Shown: positions 27,479-37,087, numbered from the stretch's first letter. The stretch is 64,000 nucleotides of DNA from Sulfurimonas sp. (GCA_028687935.1 JAQTZE010000005.1:1-64000), one strand, 5' to 3'. Notes: generated by a model from the sequence alone, not told the origin. Program-made: numbers and translations.

Positions 27479-29065
27479 ATGAACAAACCTCTGATACTCT
27501 CCTTAGCCGCTGCAGCGCTTTTAAGTACAAACTTAAACGCACAAAGCATGTATGAAAAGTTCGAAGCTATGGAACTTGAAATGAACAAAATGAAAAAAGA
27601 GCTTCAAGAACTCAAAGCACAAGCAGCTAAACCTGCACCAGTAGCTGTTGCTTCTGATAAAAAAGTAGAAGTAGCTCAAAAAGAGACTGAAGAAGATGCA
27701 AAAGATTCTGATGAAGAGGCAATGAATGTCGAAGAAGAGATCGTTGCACTTCAAGAAAGTGTGAGTGAACTTAATAAAGGGACTTCGGGAAACCATCTCA
27801 AATTTGGTGTTGATTATAGATTTGCGGTTGAGAACCTTAACTATACAATGGCTGATGGCTCAAAACAAGATAATGAAGCATTTATGACAAATAGATTTTG
27901 GCTCAATATGGATTGGTCAGCAACGGACAATCTCAGCTTTTCTGCGCAAATGGCTTATAATAAAGCATTTGGTGCGCGCTCAGGCGCAAACGCAATGACT
28001 GCACCATATGAAACATTCGACTGGATAGCGAACGAAAATGCTTACGATGATACGATGCGACTCCGTTCTGCGTACTTCTTATATAGAAACGACACCTTCT
28101 TTGAGACTGATGTACCGTGGACATTTAGTATAGGTCGTCGCCCATCTACAAATGGGCATCTTATCAACCTTAGAGATGATGACAAAGCTGCATCACCAAT
28201 GGGTCACGCTATCAATGTTGAGTTTGATGGACTGAGTTCAAAATTTGGTCTTGAAAATATTACGGGCGTAGACGGTATGTATGTAAAAATATGTGCAGGT
28301 CGTGGTATGAGTAATGCAGCTCCTAAATTTGCTGAAACGCCTTATGCAACTGTTGACAATGGTACAACTCCTGATATCGACTTACTAGGTCTTATCTTTA
28401 CTCCATACAGTGATGGGCAATACTCTGTAAATACGCAATATTATTATGCGAATAACCTTATTGATTCCAATCCAACGATGACAGGTATGGAAACTGTCGG
28501 CGGCCTTCATAGTTTTACGGCTAATTTAGTTGTCAATGGTCTTGGAGATGGTATAAATGACTATCTTGATGACACTACATTCTTCATCAGTGGAGCAATG
28601 ACTAAAACAGCACCAAAAAGTGGAACTTCTACTAGTACTACAAGTGGAAATATCGAAATGCTTGGAAGTGATGTTGGAGAAACTGGTTACTCCTACTGGG
28701 TAGGCCTACAGATGCCTTCGTTTATAACAGATGATGGAAGATGGGGACTTGAATATAACCATGGCTCAAAATATTGGAGAAGTATGACTTATGGTGAAGA
28801 TACAAATATTGGTTCAAAGATCGCAGCACGCGGTAATGCTTATGAAGCCTATTTCACTGAATATTTAGTAGACGATATTCTCTCTATGCAGATTCGTTAT
28901 ACATATATTGATTATGATTACACAGGAAGCAATGGCTTCTTTGGAAGTACAACTGGAACACCTATGGAAATCACAGATACAATGTCAACTCCAGATGGCA
29001 GAACAGCGGCCGACTTTGTCGACAAAGCCCAAGATATCCGTTTCTATCTCAGATATAAATACTAA
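27479..29065 (+). CDS. DUF3373-type outer membrane porin
   Basis: This 528-residue protein has a signal peptide (cleavage after LNA, about residue 21), a short periplasmic coiled coil (about 25-50, MYEKFEAMELEMNKMKKEL), an acidic linker, then a long beta-barrel with alternating strands, ending in Tyr at the extreme C-terminus (RFYLRYKY), as required for outer-membrane assembly. The fold and N-terminal coiled coil resemble DUF3373/major outer-membrane porins of Campylobacterota. It is probably abundant: it stands alone, with its own promoter region and a strong terminator. Confidence 0.85.
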   Translation: MNKPLILSLAAAALLSTNLNAQSMYEKFEAMELEMNKMKKELQELKAQAAKPAPVAVASDKKVEVAQKETEEDAKDSDEEAMNVEEEIVALQESVSELNKGTSGNHLKFGVDYRFAVENLNYTMADGSKQDNEAFMTNRFWLNMDWSATDNLSFSAQMAYNKAFGARSGANAMTAPYETFDWIANENAYDDTMRLRSAYFLYRNDTFFETDVPWTFSIGRRPSTNGHLINLRDDDKAASPMGHAINVEFDGLSSKFGLENITGVDGMYVKICAGRGMSNAAPKFAETPYATVDNGTTPDIDLLGLIFTPYSDGQYSVNTQYYYANNLIDSNPTMTGMETVGGLHSFTANLVVNGLGDGINDYLDDTTFFISGAMTKTAPKSGTSTSTTSGNIEMLGSDVGETGYSYWVGLQMPSFITDDGRWGLEYNHGSKYWRSMTYGEDTNIGSKIAARGNAYEAYFTEYLVDDILSMQIRYTYIDYDYTGSNGFFGSTTGTPMEITDTMSTPDGRTAADFVDKAQDIRFYLRYKY

Positions 29066-29073
29066 TCGAAACA

Positions 29074-29095
29074 CGTAGTCCACATCTGGACTACG
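29074..29095. terminator. Bidirectional terminator porin / bcp
   Basis: A perfect 9-bp stem (CGTAGTCCA / TGGACTACG) with a CATC loop lies 9 bp after the porin stop and serves two convergent genes. It is followed at 29101-29113 by AAACGC-T-GCGTTT, another inverted copy of the dispersed motif. Confidence 0.8.
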
Positions 29096-29111
29096 CATAC
29101 AAACGCTGCGT

Positions 29112-29582
29112 TTAGAGAGTTTGGAGTCTTGTAAGTTCTGCTTGAACTTTTGCTACATGCTCTTTTACTCGTACATTTTCCCACACTGCTCTTACAACTC
29201 CATCAGGATCTATGATAAGTGTTGTTCGTACAATACCCATATACTCTTTACCGTAGTTTTTCTTCATCTGCCAAACGCCGTATGTCTGCATCATGCTTGT
29301 ATCTTCATCACTTAAAAGCGTAATAGTAAGATCTTGTTTTTCTATGAAATTTCTATGACGTTTTGTACTATCCGCACTGACACCGATGATGATAGCATCA
29401 AGCTCCGAGAAGTCAGGTGCCGCTTCGCTAAACTCACACGCCTCAGTCGTACAACCAGGAGTGCTGTCTTTTGGATAGAAGTAAAGCACTATCCACTTGC
29501 CTTTTAAATCTCTGAGGCATATCTCGATATCATCTTGGTTTGGCAGACAAAACTCTGGAGCTTTTACATCTATTTTTATCAT
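29112..29582 (-). CDS. bcp: Thiol peroxidase Bcp (peroxiredoxin)
   Basis: This 156-residue cytoplasmic peroxiredoxin of the PrxQ/Bcp class reduces hydroperoxides with thioredoxin. The peroxidatic Cys44 (STPGCTTEAC) and the resolving Cys49 five residues later are both present, as in Bcp. It is the last gene of the seven-gene minus-strand run, 14 bp after dedA. TrxA/TrxB, its likely reductants, are encoded at 52.7-54.5 kb. Confidence 0.95.
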   Translation of the reverse strand: MIKIDVKAPEFCLPNQDDIEICLRDLKGKWIVLYFYPKDSTPGCTTEACEFSEAAPDFSELDAIIIGVSADSTKRHRNFIEKQDLTITLLSDEDTSMMQTYGVWQMKKNYGKEYMGIVRTTLIIDPDGVVRAVWENVRVKEHVAKVQAELTRLQTL

Positions 29583-29596
29583 GTTTATTGTTTTCC

Positions 29597-30202
29597 TTAT
29601 TTTATTGTTTTTTTTGTCTGATATCTATAATAGATAGAGCCAACTATGGCTAAAGTAGCCACTACAGCTATCGTTATCTGGTGGAGATAGGTATTGATGA
29701 GTTCTTGATTTTCTCCGATGAAGTATCCAAGTAAGACCAATATCAATGCCCAAATACCAGCACCAAGAGTAGTAAAAATAGTAAAAGTCATCAGATCCAT
29801 GCGCGCAAGTCCTGCGGGGATGGAGATAAGCTGACGAATACCAGGAATAAGCCTCCCGATAAAGGTCGAGATGTGACCATGCTTGAGAAAATAAGCGTCC
29901 ATCTTATCCAACGCACTCTCTTTTATAAAGAAATACTTTCCGTAGCGTTTGAGAAGTTTTCTTCCTAAAAGAAGGGCTAGATAATAGTTGACAAAGGCAC
30001 CGACCAAAGAACCACCCAGAGCACTTCCCATAATAGCCGCAATATTCATCTGCCCACTTGAAGCAAGATATCCCGCAGGAATAAGGACAATCTCACTTGG
30101 AAAAGGGATAAAAGAGCTCTCTATCGCCATAAGGACAAAGATACCAAGATAGCCCCAATCAAAGATAAGATCGACTATACTCTGCGCCATCTCTCTTAAC
30201 AT
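29597..30202 (-). CDS. DedA family membrane protein
   Basis: This 201-residue inner-membrane protein of the DedA/SNARE-associated family has the signature FIPFPSEIVLIPAGYLA near residue 30 and GRLIPGIRQLISIPAGLARM near 115. Family members are lipid scramblases/flippases, including undecaprenyl-phosphate recyclers. Its gene overlaps murG by 7 bp, so a role in recycling the lipid carrier of cell-wall synthesis is plausible, though this is inference from context. Confidence 0.9.
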   Translation of the reverse strand: MLREMAQSIVDLIFDWGYLGIFVLMAIESSFIPFPSEIVLIPAGYLASSGQMNIAAIMGSALGGSLVGAFVNYYLALLLGRKLLKRYGKYFFIKESALDKMDAYFLKHGHISTFIGRLIPGIRQLISIPAGLARMDLMTFTIFTTLGAGIWALILVLLGYFIGENQELINTYLHQITIAVVATLAIVGSIYYRYQTKKTIK

Positions 30203-31218
30203 TTGAGACTCTTTTTGACATCTTGTATCATCTTGAGTGCGACATCTGCGTTTGCATATTTGATAAGTTTTTTGCTCTTTTCCTCAAGCGGCGCATCGAG
30301 TATTTCCAAAAGTTTTACTTCAAGATCAGCAGCTTCACGCTCGCACCAACCAAGATCATTCTCCACTATAAAACGCGCATTGTAAAACTGATGATCTCCC
30401 GCGGCATATGGATATGGGATATAAAACGCAGGAACTCCATTGGATGTGAGTTCCCAAAGTGTACTTGCACCCGCACGACTCACAGCTAAGTCTGCTCTTT
30501 GTACTAACACTTCAAGCTCTTTCGTAAAACCGTACAGCTCTACCTCTACGCCCAATTTTTCATACGCTGCGTTTACTCGCTCAAAGTCTCCCTCACCTGC
30601 TTGATGCAAGATTGTGATTCCTTTTTCTTTGAGTGCTACCGCAACACTCAGGGCAAGATCATTGATCGCTTTTGCGCCGTGTGAGCCACCCAAAAATACA
30701 ATAGTTTTGATGCTCTCTCTCACACGTGCAGTTTGAAAAAAGATATCTTTGACTGGATATCCCTTTATGGATGAAGCTGCATCGTATGCTGATATAAAAC
30801 CTGTAGCAAAAGGTTTCAGTACTGCGTTTAGCCTTCCTGTGACTGCGTTTTGTTCATGGATAAAAAGCGGTAAACGCAGACTCAAAGCGGCAAAAGATGC
30901 TGCCGCAGCAGAAAATCCACCGACACTGTAAACGGCTTTTATTTTATGCTTTTTTAAAAGCTTTCGTGCTTGTAAAAAAGCTTTGAAGATTTTAAAAAGT
31001 GCTTTTATTTTTCCAACTGGACCTTGATTGACGACGCCCGTCGTTTCTAAAAAATAGACTGCGTCAAAAAGTGAATCATGCTCAAAATATTTTTTATCTT
31101 GTCCTTTACTTGAACCGATAAAAATCGCCTCATGTCCCTCTTTTTTTACAGCTTCTACTAGAGCCTGAGCGATCATAAGATGCCCGCCTGTTCCACCGCC
31201 TGTAATACATAACTTCAT
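30196..31218 (-). CDS. murG: UDP-GlcNAc:lipid I transferase MurG
   Basis: This 340-residue peripheral membrane glycosyltransferase makes lipid II. It has the N-terminal loop ITGGGTGGHLMIAQAL, a second Gly-rich region (FLGGSHGAKAIN near 180) and the donor-site SRAGASTLWELTSNGVPAFYIPYP near 250. It lies 7 bp after ftsW, a classic cell-wall pairing. Confidence 0.97.
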   Translation of the reverse strand: MKLCITGGGTGGHLMIAQALVEAVKKEGHEAIFIGSSKGQDKKYFEHDSLFDAVYFLETTGVVNQGPVGKIKALFKIFKAFLQARKLLKKHKIKAVYSVGGFSAAAASFAALSLRLPLFIHEQNAVTGRLNAVLKPFATGFISAYDAASSIKGYPVKDIFFQTARVRESIKTIVFLGGSHGAKAINDLALSVAVALKEKGITILHQAGEGDFERVNAAYEKLGVEVELYGFTKELEVLVQRADLAVSRAGASTLWELTSNGVPAFYIPYPYAAGDHQFYNARFIVENDLGWCEREAADLEVKLLEILDAPLEEKSKKLIKYANADVALKMIQDVKKSLKC

Positions 31219-31225
31219 ACTTTTC

Positions 31226-32392
31226 CTAATCTAGCTTTGCTTTTTTTGATGCCATAAGCACCATCCCAATAGCCACCGCGGCACCAAACATCGCAGAACC
31301 TCCATAACTCAAAAGAGGAACAGAGATACCTTTAATAGGTGTGATACCACTAATCCCGTATGCGTTTACCAAAAATGAAAACGAGAGCATGAGTCCTACA
31401 CCAAGACTAAAGAGATAGACACTCGCATCATTAGTTCTATTGGCTACTTTAAAGATACGCTGCAACATCCACATAAATAAAAAGACCACAACTGCAACAC
31501 CAAAAAATCCAAACTCTTCAGCCAAACCTGAGAGTACAAAGTCGGTATGCACCTCACTTAAAAAACCAAGTTTAAAAGTGCCACCGCCTAGTCCAGTTCC
31601 AAAGATACCACCATTATGTATTGCGTTTAAGGAGTGTCCTATCTGATAAGGTTCAACTTCTGTTGGCACTCGAAGCTGCTGAGCAATTGAAGCGGGAAAG
31701 AGTTCTAATACGCTATTTTGAGCAAGTGCCCACCAAGATTTTATACGCAAAATTCTGTGCTCTGCCGTAAAGATAAAGAAGAAGAAAAAGCCTACAACAA
31801 CACTCAAAATACTAAAGAAGAACTTGAAGCTGCTCCCTGCAAACATCAGCATGAAAATCAAAGTCATCCCAAGAACGACAACCTGTCCCAAGTCGTTTTG
31901 CACAAACGCAATGATAAACATCGCAGCGATAAATACTAATGAATACGGTGCGAAACGCTTGAGCTCGCTTCCAAGTCCCATATCATCGTGGTGTCCCATC
32001 TTTCTTGAGAAACTCCAAGCCAAAAAGTAGATAAATCCAACTTTGAAAAACTCCACTGGTGCTAAAGAAAAACCAGCTATTTTTATCCAACGTTTTGCAC
32101 CACCCACGGCTGATACTAAGAATTCAGGCAAAAAGGGCATCGCTATCATCAGCAGTGTCGAGATTACAAACATTGATAAACCTATGCGTTTGAGCCATAT
32201 ATCAGGGTTCAAACGCGAAAGCCACCAGATGATAAAGATACTCACAATACCAAAGAGGAGTTGTCTGATGACAAAGTGAAATTCACCCACTCCAAAAAGA
32301 ATAGTCGTATAGATAGAAAGTGTATATGATAACACTATGCTGATACCGATTAGAGCGGCAGCTAATGTGAAAAGTTTTCTATCTGCACCCAC
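31226..32392 (-). CDS. ftsW: Septal glycosyltransferase FtsW
   Basis: This 388-residue SEDS protein has about ten membrane helices and polymerises lipid II at the division septum with a class B penicillin-binding protein. Family stretches include GQVVVLGMTLIFMLMFAG and the GLAEEFGFFGV region with its conserved acidic residues, and the closing PLLSYGGSAMFG. Pairing with murG favours FtsW over RodA. The start is GTG-like in context of a valid frame with the upstream stop 8 bp away. Confidence 0.93.
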   Translation of the reverse strand: MGADRKLFTLAAALIGISIVLSYTLSIYTTILFGVGEFHFVIRQLLFGIVSIFIIWWLSRLNPDIWLKRIGLSMFVISTLLMIAMPFLPEFLVSAVGGAKRWIKIAGFSLAPVEFFKVGFIYFLAWSFSRKMGHHDDMGLGSELKRFAPYSLVFIAAMFIIAFVQNDLGQVVVLGMTLIFMLMFAGSSFKFFFSILSVVVGFFFFFIFTAEHRILRIKSWWALAQNSVLELFPASIAQQLRVPTEVEPYQIGHSLNAIHNGGIFGTGLGGGTFKLGFLSEVHTDFVLSGLAEEFGFFGVAVVVFLFMWMLQRIFKVANRTNDASVYLFSLGVGLMLSFSFLVNAYGISGITPIKGISVPLLSYGGSAMFGAAVAIGMVLMASKKAKLD

Positions 32393-32400
32393 ATCAGCTC

Positions 32401-32925
32401 CTATTTAATCTTATTGATTTTCAAAACAAACTCTACTTCAGGCTTGGAGAGGTTAAGTTCTTTGGAAATTGTCTCCAATGAGACGCCCTGTTTGAAAAGA
32501 GAGATAATTTTTGCATCATCATTTGCATGCACATACGAAGGCATAGATATTTGTTTCACACCGCTCTCAAGCGACGCTATCCTTGAATCTATCTGCTCAT
32601 CAATTCTAAGCATATTTTCATGAAGTTCTTGCATATTTGCAGAGAGGGGACGTACTAAATCATACACACCTCTCTCTATCTCTTGATAAACCTCTTCATC
32701 ACTCATGCGAGGCACTTGCGTTTCTAAATTTTTTTCTATCTCTGTGAGCTCTTTTTTGAGATAAAAAACCTCGCGATTAAGCTCTTCTACGACCGTAGCA
32801 ATTGAACGAATATTGCGTTCTTGTTGGAGGCCTTTAGAATAAATATGATAGACAAGAAAGCCAATTACGCCGATAAGAGCGAGAACAATATAGACAAGAT
32901 TTGATGTTAAAAGTTCCATACTCAT
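32401..32925 (-). CDS. Membrane-anchored coiled-coil protein with C-terminal helix-turn-helix
   Basis: This 174-residue protein has one N-terminal membrane helix (about 10-28), a long charged coiled coil (about 35-125), and a C-terminal ~45-residue segment, KIISLFKQGVSLETISKELNLSKPEVEFVL, that reads as a small helix-turn-helix. It resembles the uncharacterised DUF6115-type proteins of Campylobacterota. It overlaps its upstream neighbour by 4 bp and precedes ftsW by 8 bp. The tethered helix-turn-helix could bind DNA or another protein; nothing in the sequence decides. Confidence 0.7.
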   Translation of the reverse strand: MSMELLTSNLVYIVLALIGVIGFLVYHIYSKGLQQERNIRSIATVVEELNREVFYLKKELTEIEKNLETQVPRMSDEEVYQEIERGVYDLVRPLSANMQELHENMLRIDEQIDSRIASLESGVKQISMPSYVHANDDAKIISLFKQGVSLETISKELNLSKPEVEFVLKINKIK

Positions 32926-33443
32926 TGTTTTTTCTCTTTTGCTTCTCGGATAAGGATTCTCTCTCTAGCTGTCAAGTAGGCATTCCACTCTTTCTCATCA
33001 CGCTCATGGATCTTAGTTATTTCTGCGAGTGACTTTGTTTTTGCAAGGAAATAGACACCAATATCGCGTTTTGGATGCACAGGCATTTCAAGTCGTCCGT
33101 AGTACTCCACGCCCTCTTGCAACACTTCTCCCGCAAGATGAAAATGTTCAAAACCGATACTATCAATCTCCTCTTTATCTATAAGAGAGACGCGAGTAGG
33201 GACTTCATTTTTGAGAAACATCTCAAGTGCATCGAGTTTGTTGTGCAACTCGACGACTAATTGAAGCAGAACTGGATCGCTCTCAGAAGTCTCACCTCGT
33301 GCTTTTGCAAGTTTAAGCCACTGCGTGAGTGCGTTTTCATCTGATTCTGCTAGCTGATGGTACTCTCTGATAAAAGCTTCTTCATCAACACCTTTTTCAC
33401 TAAAAGAGATCGCTATTGGAGCTGGAACTAAACGCACACTCAC
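32922..33443 (-). CDS. Uncharacterised protein with possible degenerate PilZ-like barrel
   Basis: This 173-residue cytoplasmic protein has a helical first half (about 25-85). The second half (PTRVSLIDKEEIDSIGFEHF, then LEMPVHPKRDIGVYFLA, then HERDEKEWNAYLTARERILIR) follows the strand pattern of PilZ domains, but I do not see the cyclic-di-GMP-binding RxxxR motif. The assignment is tentative. It overlaps the mqnP-like gene and the coiled-coil gene by 4 bp each, so it is part of the cell-envelope operon. Confidence 0.6.
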   Translation of the reverse strand: MSVRLVPAPIAISFSEKGVDEEAFIREYHQLAESDENALTQWLKLAKARGETSESDPVLLQLVVELHNKLDALEMFLKNEVPTRVSLIDKEEIDSIGFEHFHLAGEVLQEGVEYYGRLEMPVHPKRDIGVYFLAKTKSLAEITKIHERDEKEWNAYLTARERILIREAKEKKQ

Positions 33444-34300
33444 GAAAAGGCCTTGTCAAGGATGATGAGGGCTAAAAACGCAATGCCAAGGTAGCCATTT
33501 ACAGTGAAAAAAGCACGATCAATCTGTGTAAAATCACGGCGAACAAGTATCTGTTCATAGGCTAAAACAAGACCGCTTCCAAAGGCCGCGATAAACGCAA
33601 AGGTGCCAAGTCCTGCCGCCCATGCAAAAAGTATCCAGAAGAGTACGCTCATAAGGTGAAAAAGTGCAGAGAGCAGAAGCGTTGTATCTGCACCATAACG
33701 TGATGGAATAGAATAGAGATTGTTCTCTCTGTCAAACTCGATATCCTGAAGCGAATAGAGCAAGTCAAAACCTGCAACCCAAAACATCACCCCAAGGCTC
33801 AAAAGTACCGACCAGACTGTCACCGTTTCGCTCACAGCAACAACTCCGGCAATTGGTGCAAGACCAAGCGAAATGCCTAAAACTATATGCGCCAAAGAAG
33901 AAAATCTTTTGAAAAAAGAGTAACCACCCAGAATAAAGAGAATAGGAAAACTCAGCCAAAACGCAAGCGGATTGAATAAGTAAGCGATAAGAACAAAAAG
34001 CAAACCGTTGAGGGCTATGAAAACGAGCATGCTCATATCACTGATACGTCCGTCTACATTTGGACGTTCTAGTGTTCGTGGATTTTGTGCATCGATATCT
34101 TTGTCTGCGAATCTATTGACGCCCATGGCGAAGTTTCTCGCACTCAGTGCTGCGATCACGCCAAGAAAAAGCATCCAAAATCCGAACCATCCATCTGCTG
34201 CGACAATCATCGCTATAAAAATAAAAGGAAGAGAAAAGATAGAGTGTTCAAACATCACAAGTTCATTAAAATCTTTGAGTTTGTTGATAATTTTTTGCAA
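33440..34300 (-). CDS. mqnP: UbiA-family prenyltransferase of menaquinone synthesis (MqnP)
   Basis: This 286-residue inner-membrane prenyltransferase has both Asp-rich prenyl-diphosphate motifs: NRFADKDIDAQNPRT near 61 and YSLQDIEFDRENN near 180. In Campylobacterota, UbiA homologues of this kind prenylate the futalosine-pathway intermediate, which makes MqnP more likely than UbiA. It heads the minus-strand run leading to ftsW-murG and is divergent from miaA. Confidence 0.85.
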   Translation of the reverse strand: MQKIINKLKDFNELVMFEHSIFSLPFIFIAMIVAADGWFGFWMLFLGVIAALSARNFAMGVNRFADKDIDAQNPRTLERPNVDGRISDMSMLVFIALNGLLFVLIAYLFNPLAFWLSFPILFILGGYSFFKRFSSLAHIVLGISLGLAPIAGVVAVSETVTVWSVLLSLGVMFWVAGFDLLYSLQDIEFDRENNLYSIPSRYGADTTLLLSALFHLMSVLFWILFAWAAGLGTFAFIAAFGSGLVLAYEQILVRRDFTQIDRAFFTVNGYLGIAFLALIILDKAFS

Positions 34301-34353
34301 TATTTTACCTTCGAAAGTAGTTAATGGCTATTTTATCTAAACTTGTTTTAAAA

Positions 34354-34362
34354 TGATATAAT
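34354..34362 (+). promoter_or_regulatory. Extended -10 promoter giving a leaderless miaA transcript
   Basis: TG-A-TATAAT is a perfect extended -10. Only six bases separate it from the miaA ATG, so transcription should start at, or within a base of, the initiating A. No ribosome-binding site exists. Confidence 0.7.
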
Positions 34363-34368
34363 TTCACG

Positions 34369-35277
34369 ATGAAAAAAGAGTTAAAACAACTAGCCATTAT
34401 CGGTCCCACTGCATCTGGAAAGAGTGATTTGGCCATCAAAATCGCAAAAAAAATCGATGCCTATATCTTATCAATCGACTCTTTGAGTATCTACAAAGAG
34501 ATCGATATCGTCTCTGCAAAACCCTCCAAAGAAGAGCTTGCAAGTGTCAAACATTTTGGTATCAATGAACTTTATCCAAATGAATATTTTAGTGTAGATA
34601 TTTTTATTAGCCTTTATAAAAATGTCGTAGATGCCTGTAAAAAAGATGGGAGAAACCTCATCATCGTAGGCGGCACATCTTTTTATCTCAAATCCCTTCT
34701 ACAAGGGCTTTCAGATATTCCAAAAATCGATGAAATCATAGAAAAAAGAGTGAAAAAGAGACTTGAGAAACTTCATGATTCGTATGAGTTTTTATACTCA
34801 CTTGATAGTGCCTATATGCACAACATCAACAAAAGTGACCAATACAGAATAGAAAAAGCCTTTCTTATCTATGAAGCTTCTGGGCTCACACCAAGTGAGT
34901 GGTTTTTACAAAATCCACCACAACCAATCATCGCAAATCTACCGATTTTTAATATCGAAGTAGAGAGAGATATCTTACGTGAGCGCATCACCAAACGCAG
35001 CCAAAAAATGCTCTCTCTTGGGCTTATTGACGAAGTGTGCGCGCTTGAACATAAATACACGCGTCTTCCAAATTGCATGGCTTCTATCGGTATTGTAGAA
35101 GTTTTGGAATTTCTTGATGGCAAAGTCAACAAAGAACAGATGCTTCAAAACATCTCTACCCATACGGCACAACTCGCAAAACGCCAACAAACATTCAACA
35201 AATCACAATTTGAGCAGCTTATCTCAGCACCGCTAGAAGCACTCGAAAAAATTATCTTTAGGGATATCTCATGCTAA
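34369..35277 (+). CDS. miaA: tRNA dimethylallyltransferase MiaA
   Basis: This 302-residue cytoplasmic enzyme transfers a dimethylallyl group to A37 of tRNAs reading U-starting codons. The P-loop GPTASGKSDLA lies at residues 12-22, so no shorter start is possible. The DSLSIYKEIDI segment and the VGGTSFYLKSLLQG motif follow. It appears leaderless: the promoter -10 ends 6 bp before the ATG. Its 3' end overlaps the Na/Pi symporter gene by 7 bp. Confidence 0.95.
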   Translation: MKKELKQLAIIGPTASGKSDLAIKIAKKIDAYILSIDSLSIYKEIDIVSAKPSKEELASVKHFGINELYPNEYFSVDIFISLYKNVVDACKKDGRNLIIVGGTSFYLKSLLQGLSDIPKIDEIIEKRVKKRLEKLHDSYEFLYSLDSAYMHNINKSDQYRIEKAFLIYEASGLTPSEWFLQNPPQPIIANLPIFNIEVERDILRERITKRSQKMLSLGLIDEVCALEHKYTRLPNCMASIGIVEVLEFLDGKVNKEQMLQNISTHTAQLAKRQQTFNKSQFEQLISAPLEALEKIIFRDISC

Positions 35278-37079
35278 AATTTTTCTTTCTTCCCGCTGTC
35301 CTTGCCATTTTGGGCTATGGACTCTGGGTAAGTCCAAACTTCAAAGACATCTCTTCAGGTGTCGCTATTTTTATGCTCGGGATGCTTGCTCTTGAACATG
35401 GGTTCAAATCTTTCACTGGCGGCGCACTAGAAAGAATGTTGAAATTTTCCACAGATAAAATATACAAAAGCATCCTCTTTGGTGCACTCAGTACAAGCAT
35501 CATGCAGTCGAGTTCTCTTATCTCCCTTTTAACTATCTCTTTTTTGGGAGCGGGATTATTAGGACTCTATCAAGCCATCGGCATCATCTTTGGAGCAAAT
35601 CTAGGTACTACAACTGGAGCATGGCTTATCGCATACTATGGGCTTAAAATCGACATTGCAGCCTATGCGATGCCTATGCTTGTCTTTGGTGTTGTCTTTA
35701 TGTTTGAAAACAACAAGACGCTCAAAGGTCTTGCTTATGTACTCATTGGTCTTGGCTTTTTGTTTTTGGGTATTGAGTATATGAAAAACGGTTTTGAGGC
35801 TTTTAAAGATACTATCGATCTCTCAACTTTTGCTATCGGCGGTATCAAAGGGCTGCTCATTTTTGTCATTATTGGGCTTTTTGCAACCGTAGTGATGCAA
35901 TCTTCGCATGCGACACTTGTTTTACTTTTGACAGCACTCGCAGCAGGACAGATCAGCTATGAAAATGCCTTAGCTTTAGCGATAGGAGCAAATGTCGGCT
36001 CAACCATCACCGCTATTATCGGTTCACTCAGCTCCAACGTCGATGGCAAAAGGCTCGCCGCCGCGCATCTCATCTTTAATCTCTCAAGTGCATTACTGGC
36101 CATACTCTTTATCCATCAACTTATCTTTCTTGTGGATATTGGGGCTGTCTATTTAGGAATAGGTGCGCAAGACTATACACTCAAGCTTGCACTTTTTCAT
36201 ACTCTGTTCAATCTTCTTGGCCTTTTTGTCATGCTTCCATTTATGAATAAACTCGTTGCGTTTTTGGAAAAAAATATCAAGCCAAAACAAGAAGAACAAG
36301 AAGGAATTATGGCTTTTGAGAGTGCCAAATATCTCAATGATTCCGTCTTAGCTTTTCCTCAAAGTACCAAAGCTGCTCTTTTGCGAGAAAGCGGACATCT
36401 TTATGACAATGCTTTTGAAATCATCGCGCACGGGATCAATATCAAACGCGAAAGTATTCGTTCACAAATGGATATCGATGAAGTTCTCAAACATCCCTAC
36501 GCAAAAAAAATAGCCGATATCGATACACTGTACAACCATAAGATAAAAGATATTTACGGTTCTATCCTAGACTTTGCAACAAAAGCGCAGTCAAGTATGA
36601 GCCAAAATGATATCAAAGAGCTCTATAGAATCAAACTCGCCAACAGAGACCTTGTCGAAGCTATCAAAGATACAAAGCATCTCCAAAAAAACATCCTCAA
36701 ATATGCTTCAAATCCAAATAAACAGATACGAGATGAGTATATCAATATCAAAAAATCTCTTGCACAGCTCTTGCGCTACATAAACGCAGCCGCTTCAAGT
36801 GAAGCACAAGATGAGATAGTGATCGCACTCGCAAAAGCAAAAGCCCATATAGAAAAAAATGATCTTATTGCAAACGGAACGCTTGATAATCTTATCAGAA
36901 ATCAGCTCATCACCAACCAGATGGCGACTTCACTGATGAATGATAGTACCTATGCTTTTAATATCGGGAAAAATCTTATTTCGATGGCTGAAGTGGTCTT
37001 TTTAAAGTATCATGATGATTTGACAAGTATCCATCCAGATACTCCCCTCACTCAGGCGAGTGAGGAAGTTGTTCTCTAA
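35271..37079 (+). CDS. Na+/phosphate symporter family protein with PhoU-like tail
   Basis: This 602-residue protein has about eight to nine membrane helices in two inverted repeats, each with the family's Gln-Ser-Ser element: TSIMQSSSLISL near residue 80 and ATVVMQSSHATLVLLL near 205. The last ~250 residues are soluble, helical and PhoU-like. The family imports phosphate with Na+. It starts 7 bp inside miaA and is presumably expressed from the same leaderless promoter. Confidence 0.9.
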   Translation: MLKFFFLPAVLAILGYGLWVSPNFKDISSGVAIFMLGMLALEHGFKSFTGGALERMLKFSTDKIYKSILFGALSTSIMQSSSLISLLTISFLGAGLLGLYQAIGIIFGANLGTTTGAWLIAYYGLKIDIAAYAMPMLVFGVVFMFENNKTLKGLAYVLIGLGFLFLGIEYMKNGFEAFKDTIDLSTFAIGGIKGLLIFVIIGLFATVVMQSSHATLVLLLTALAAGQISYENALALAIGANVGSTITAIIGSLSSNVDGKRLAAAHLIFNLSSALLAILFIHQLIFLVDIGAVYLGIGAQDYTLKLALFHTLFNLLGLFVMLPFMNKLVAFLEKNIKPKQEEQEGIMAFESAKYLNDSVLAFPQSTKAALLRESGHLYDNAFEIIAHGINIKRESIRSQMDIDEVLKHPYAKKIADIDTLYNHKIKDIYGSILDFATKAQSSMSQNDIKELYRIKLANRDLVEAIKDTKHLQKNILKYASNPNKQIRDEYINIKKSLAQLLRYINAAASSEAQDEIVIALAKAKAHIEKNDLIANGTLDNLIRNQLITNQMATSLMNDSTYAFNIGKNLISMAEVVFLKYHDDLTSIHPDTPLTQASEEVVL

Positions 37080-37087
37080 AAAAGTTT

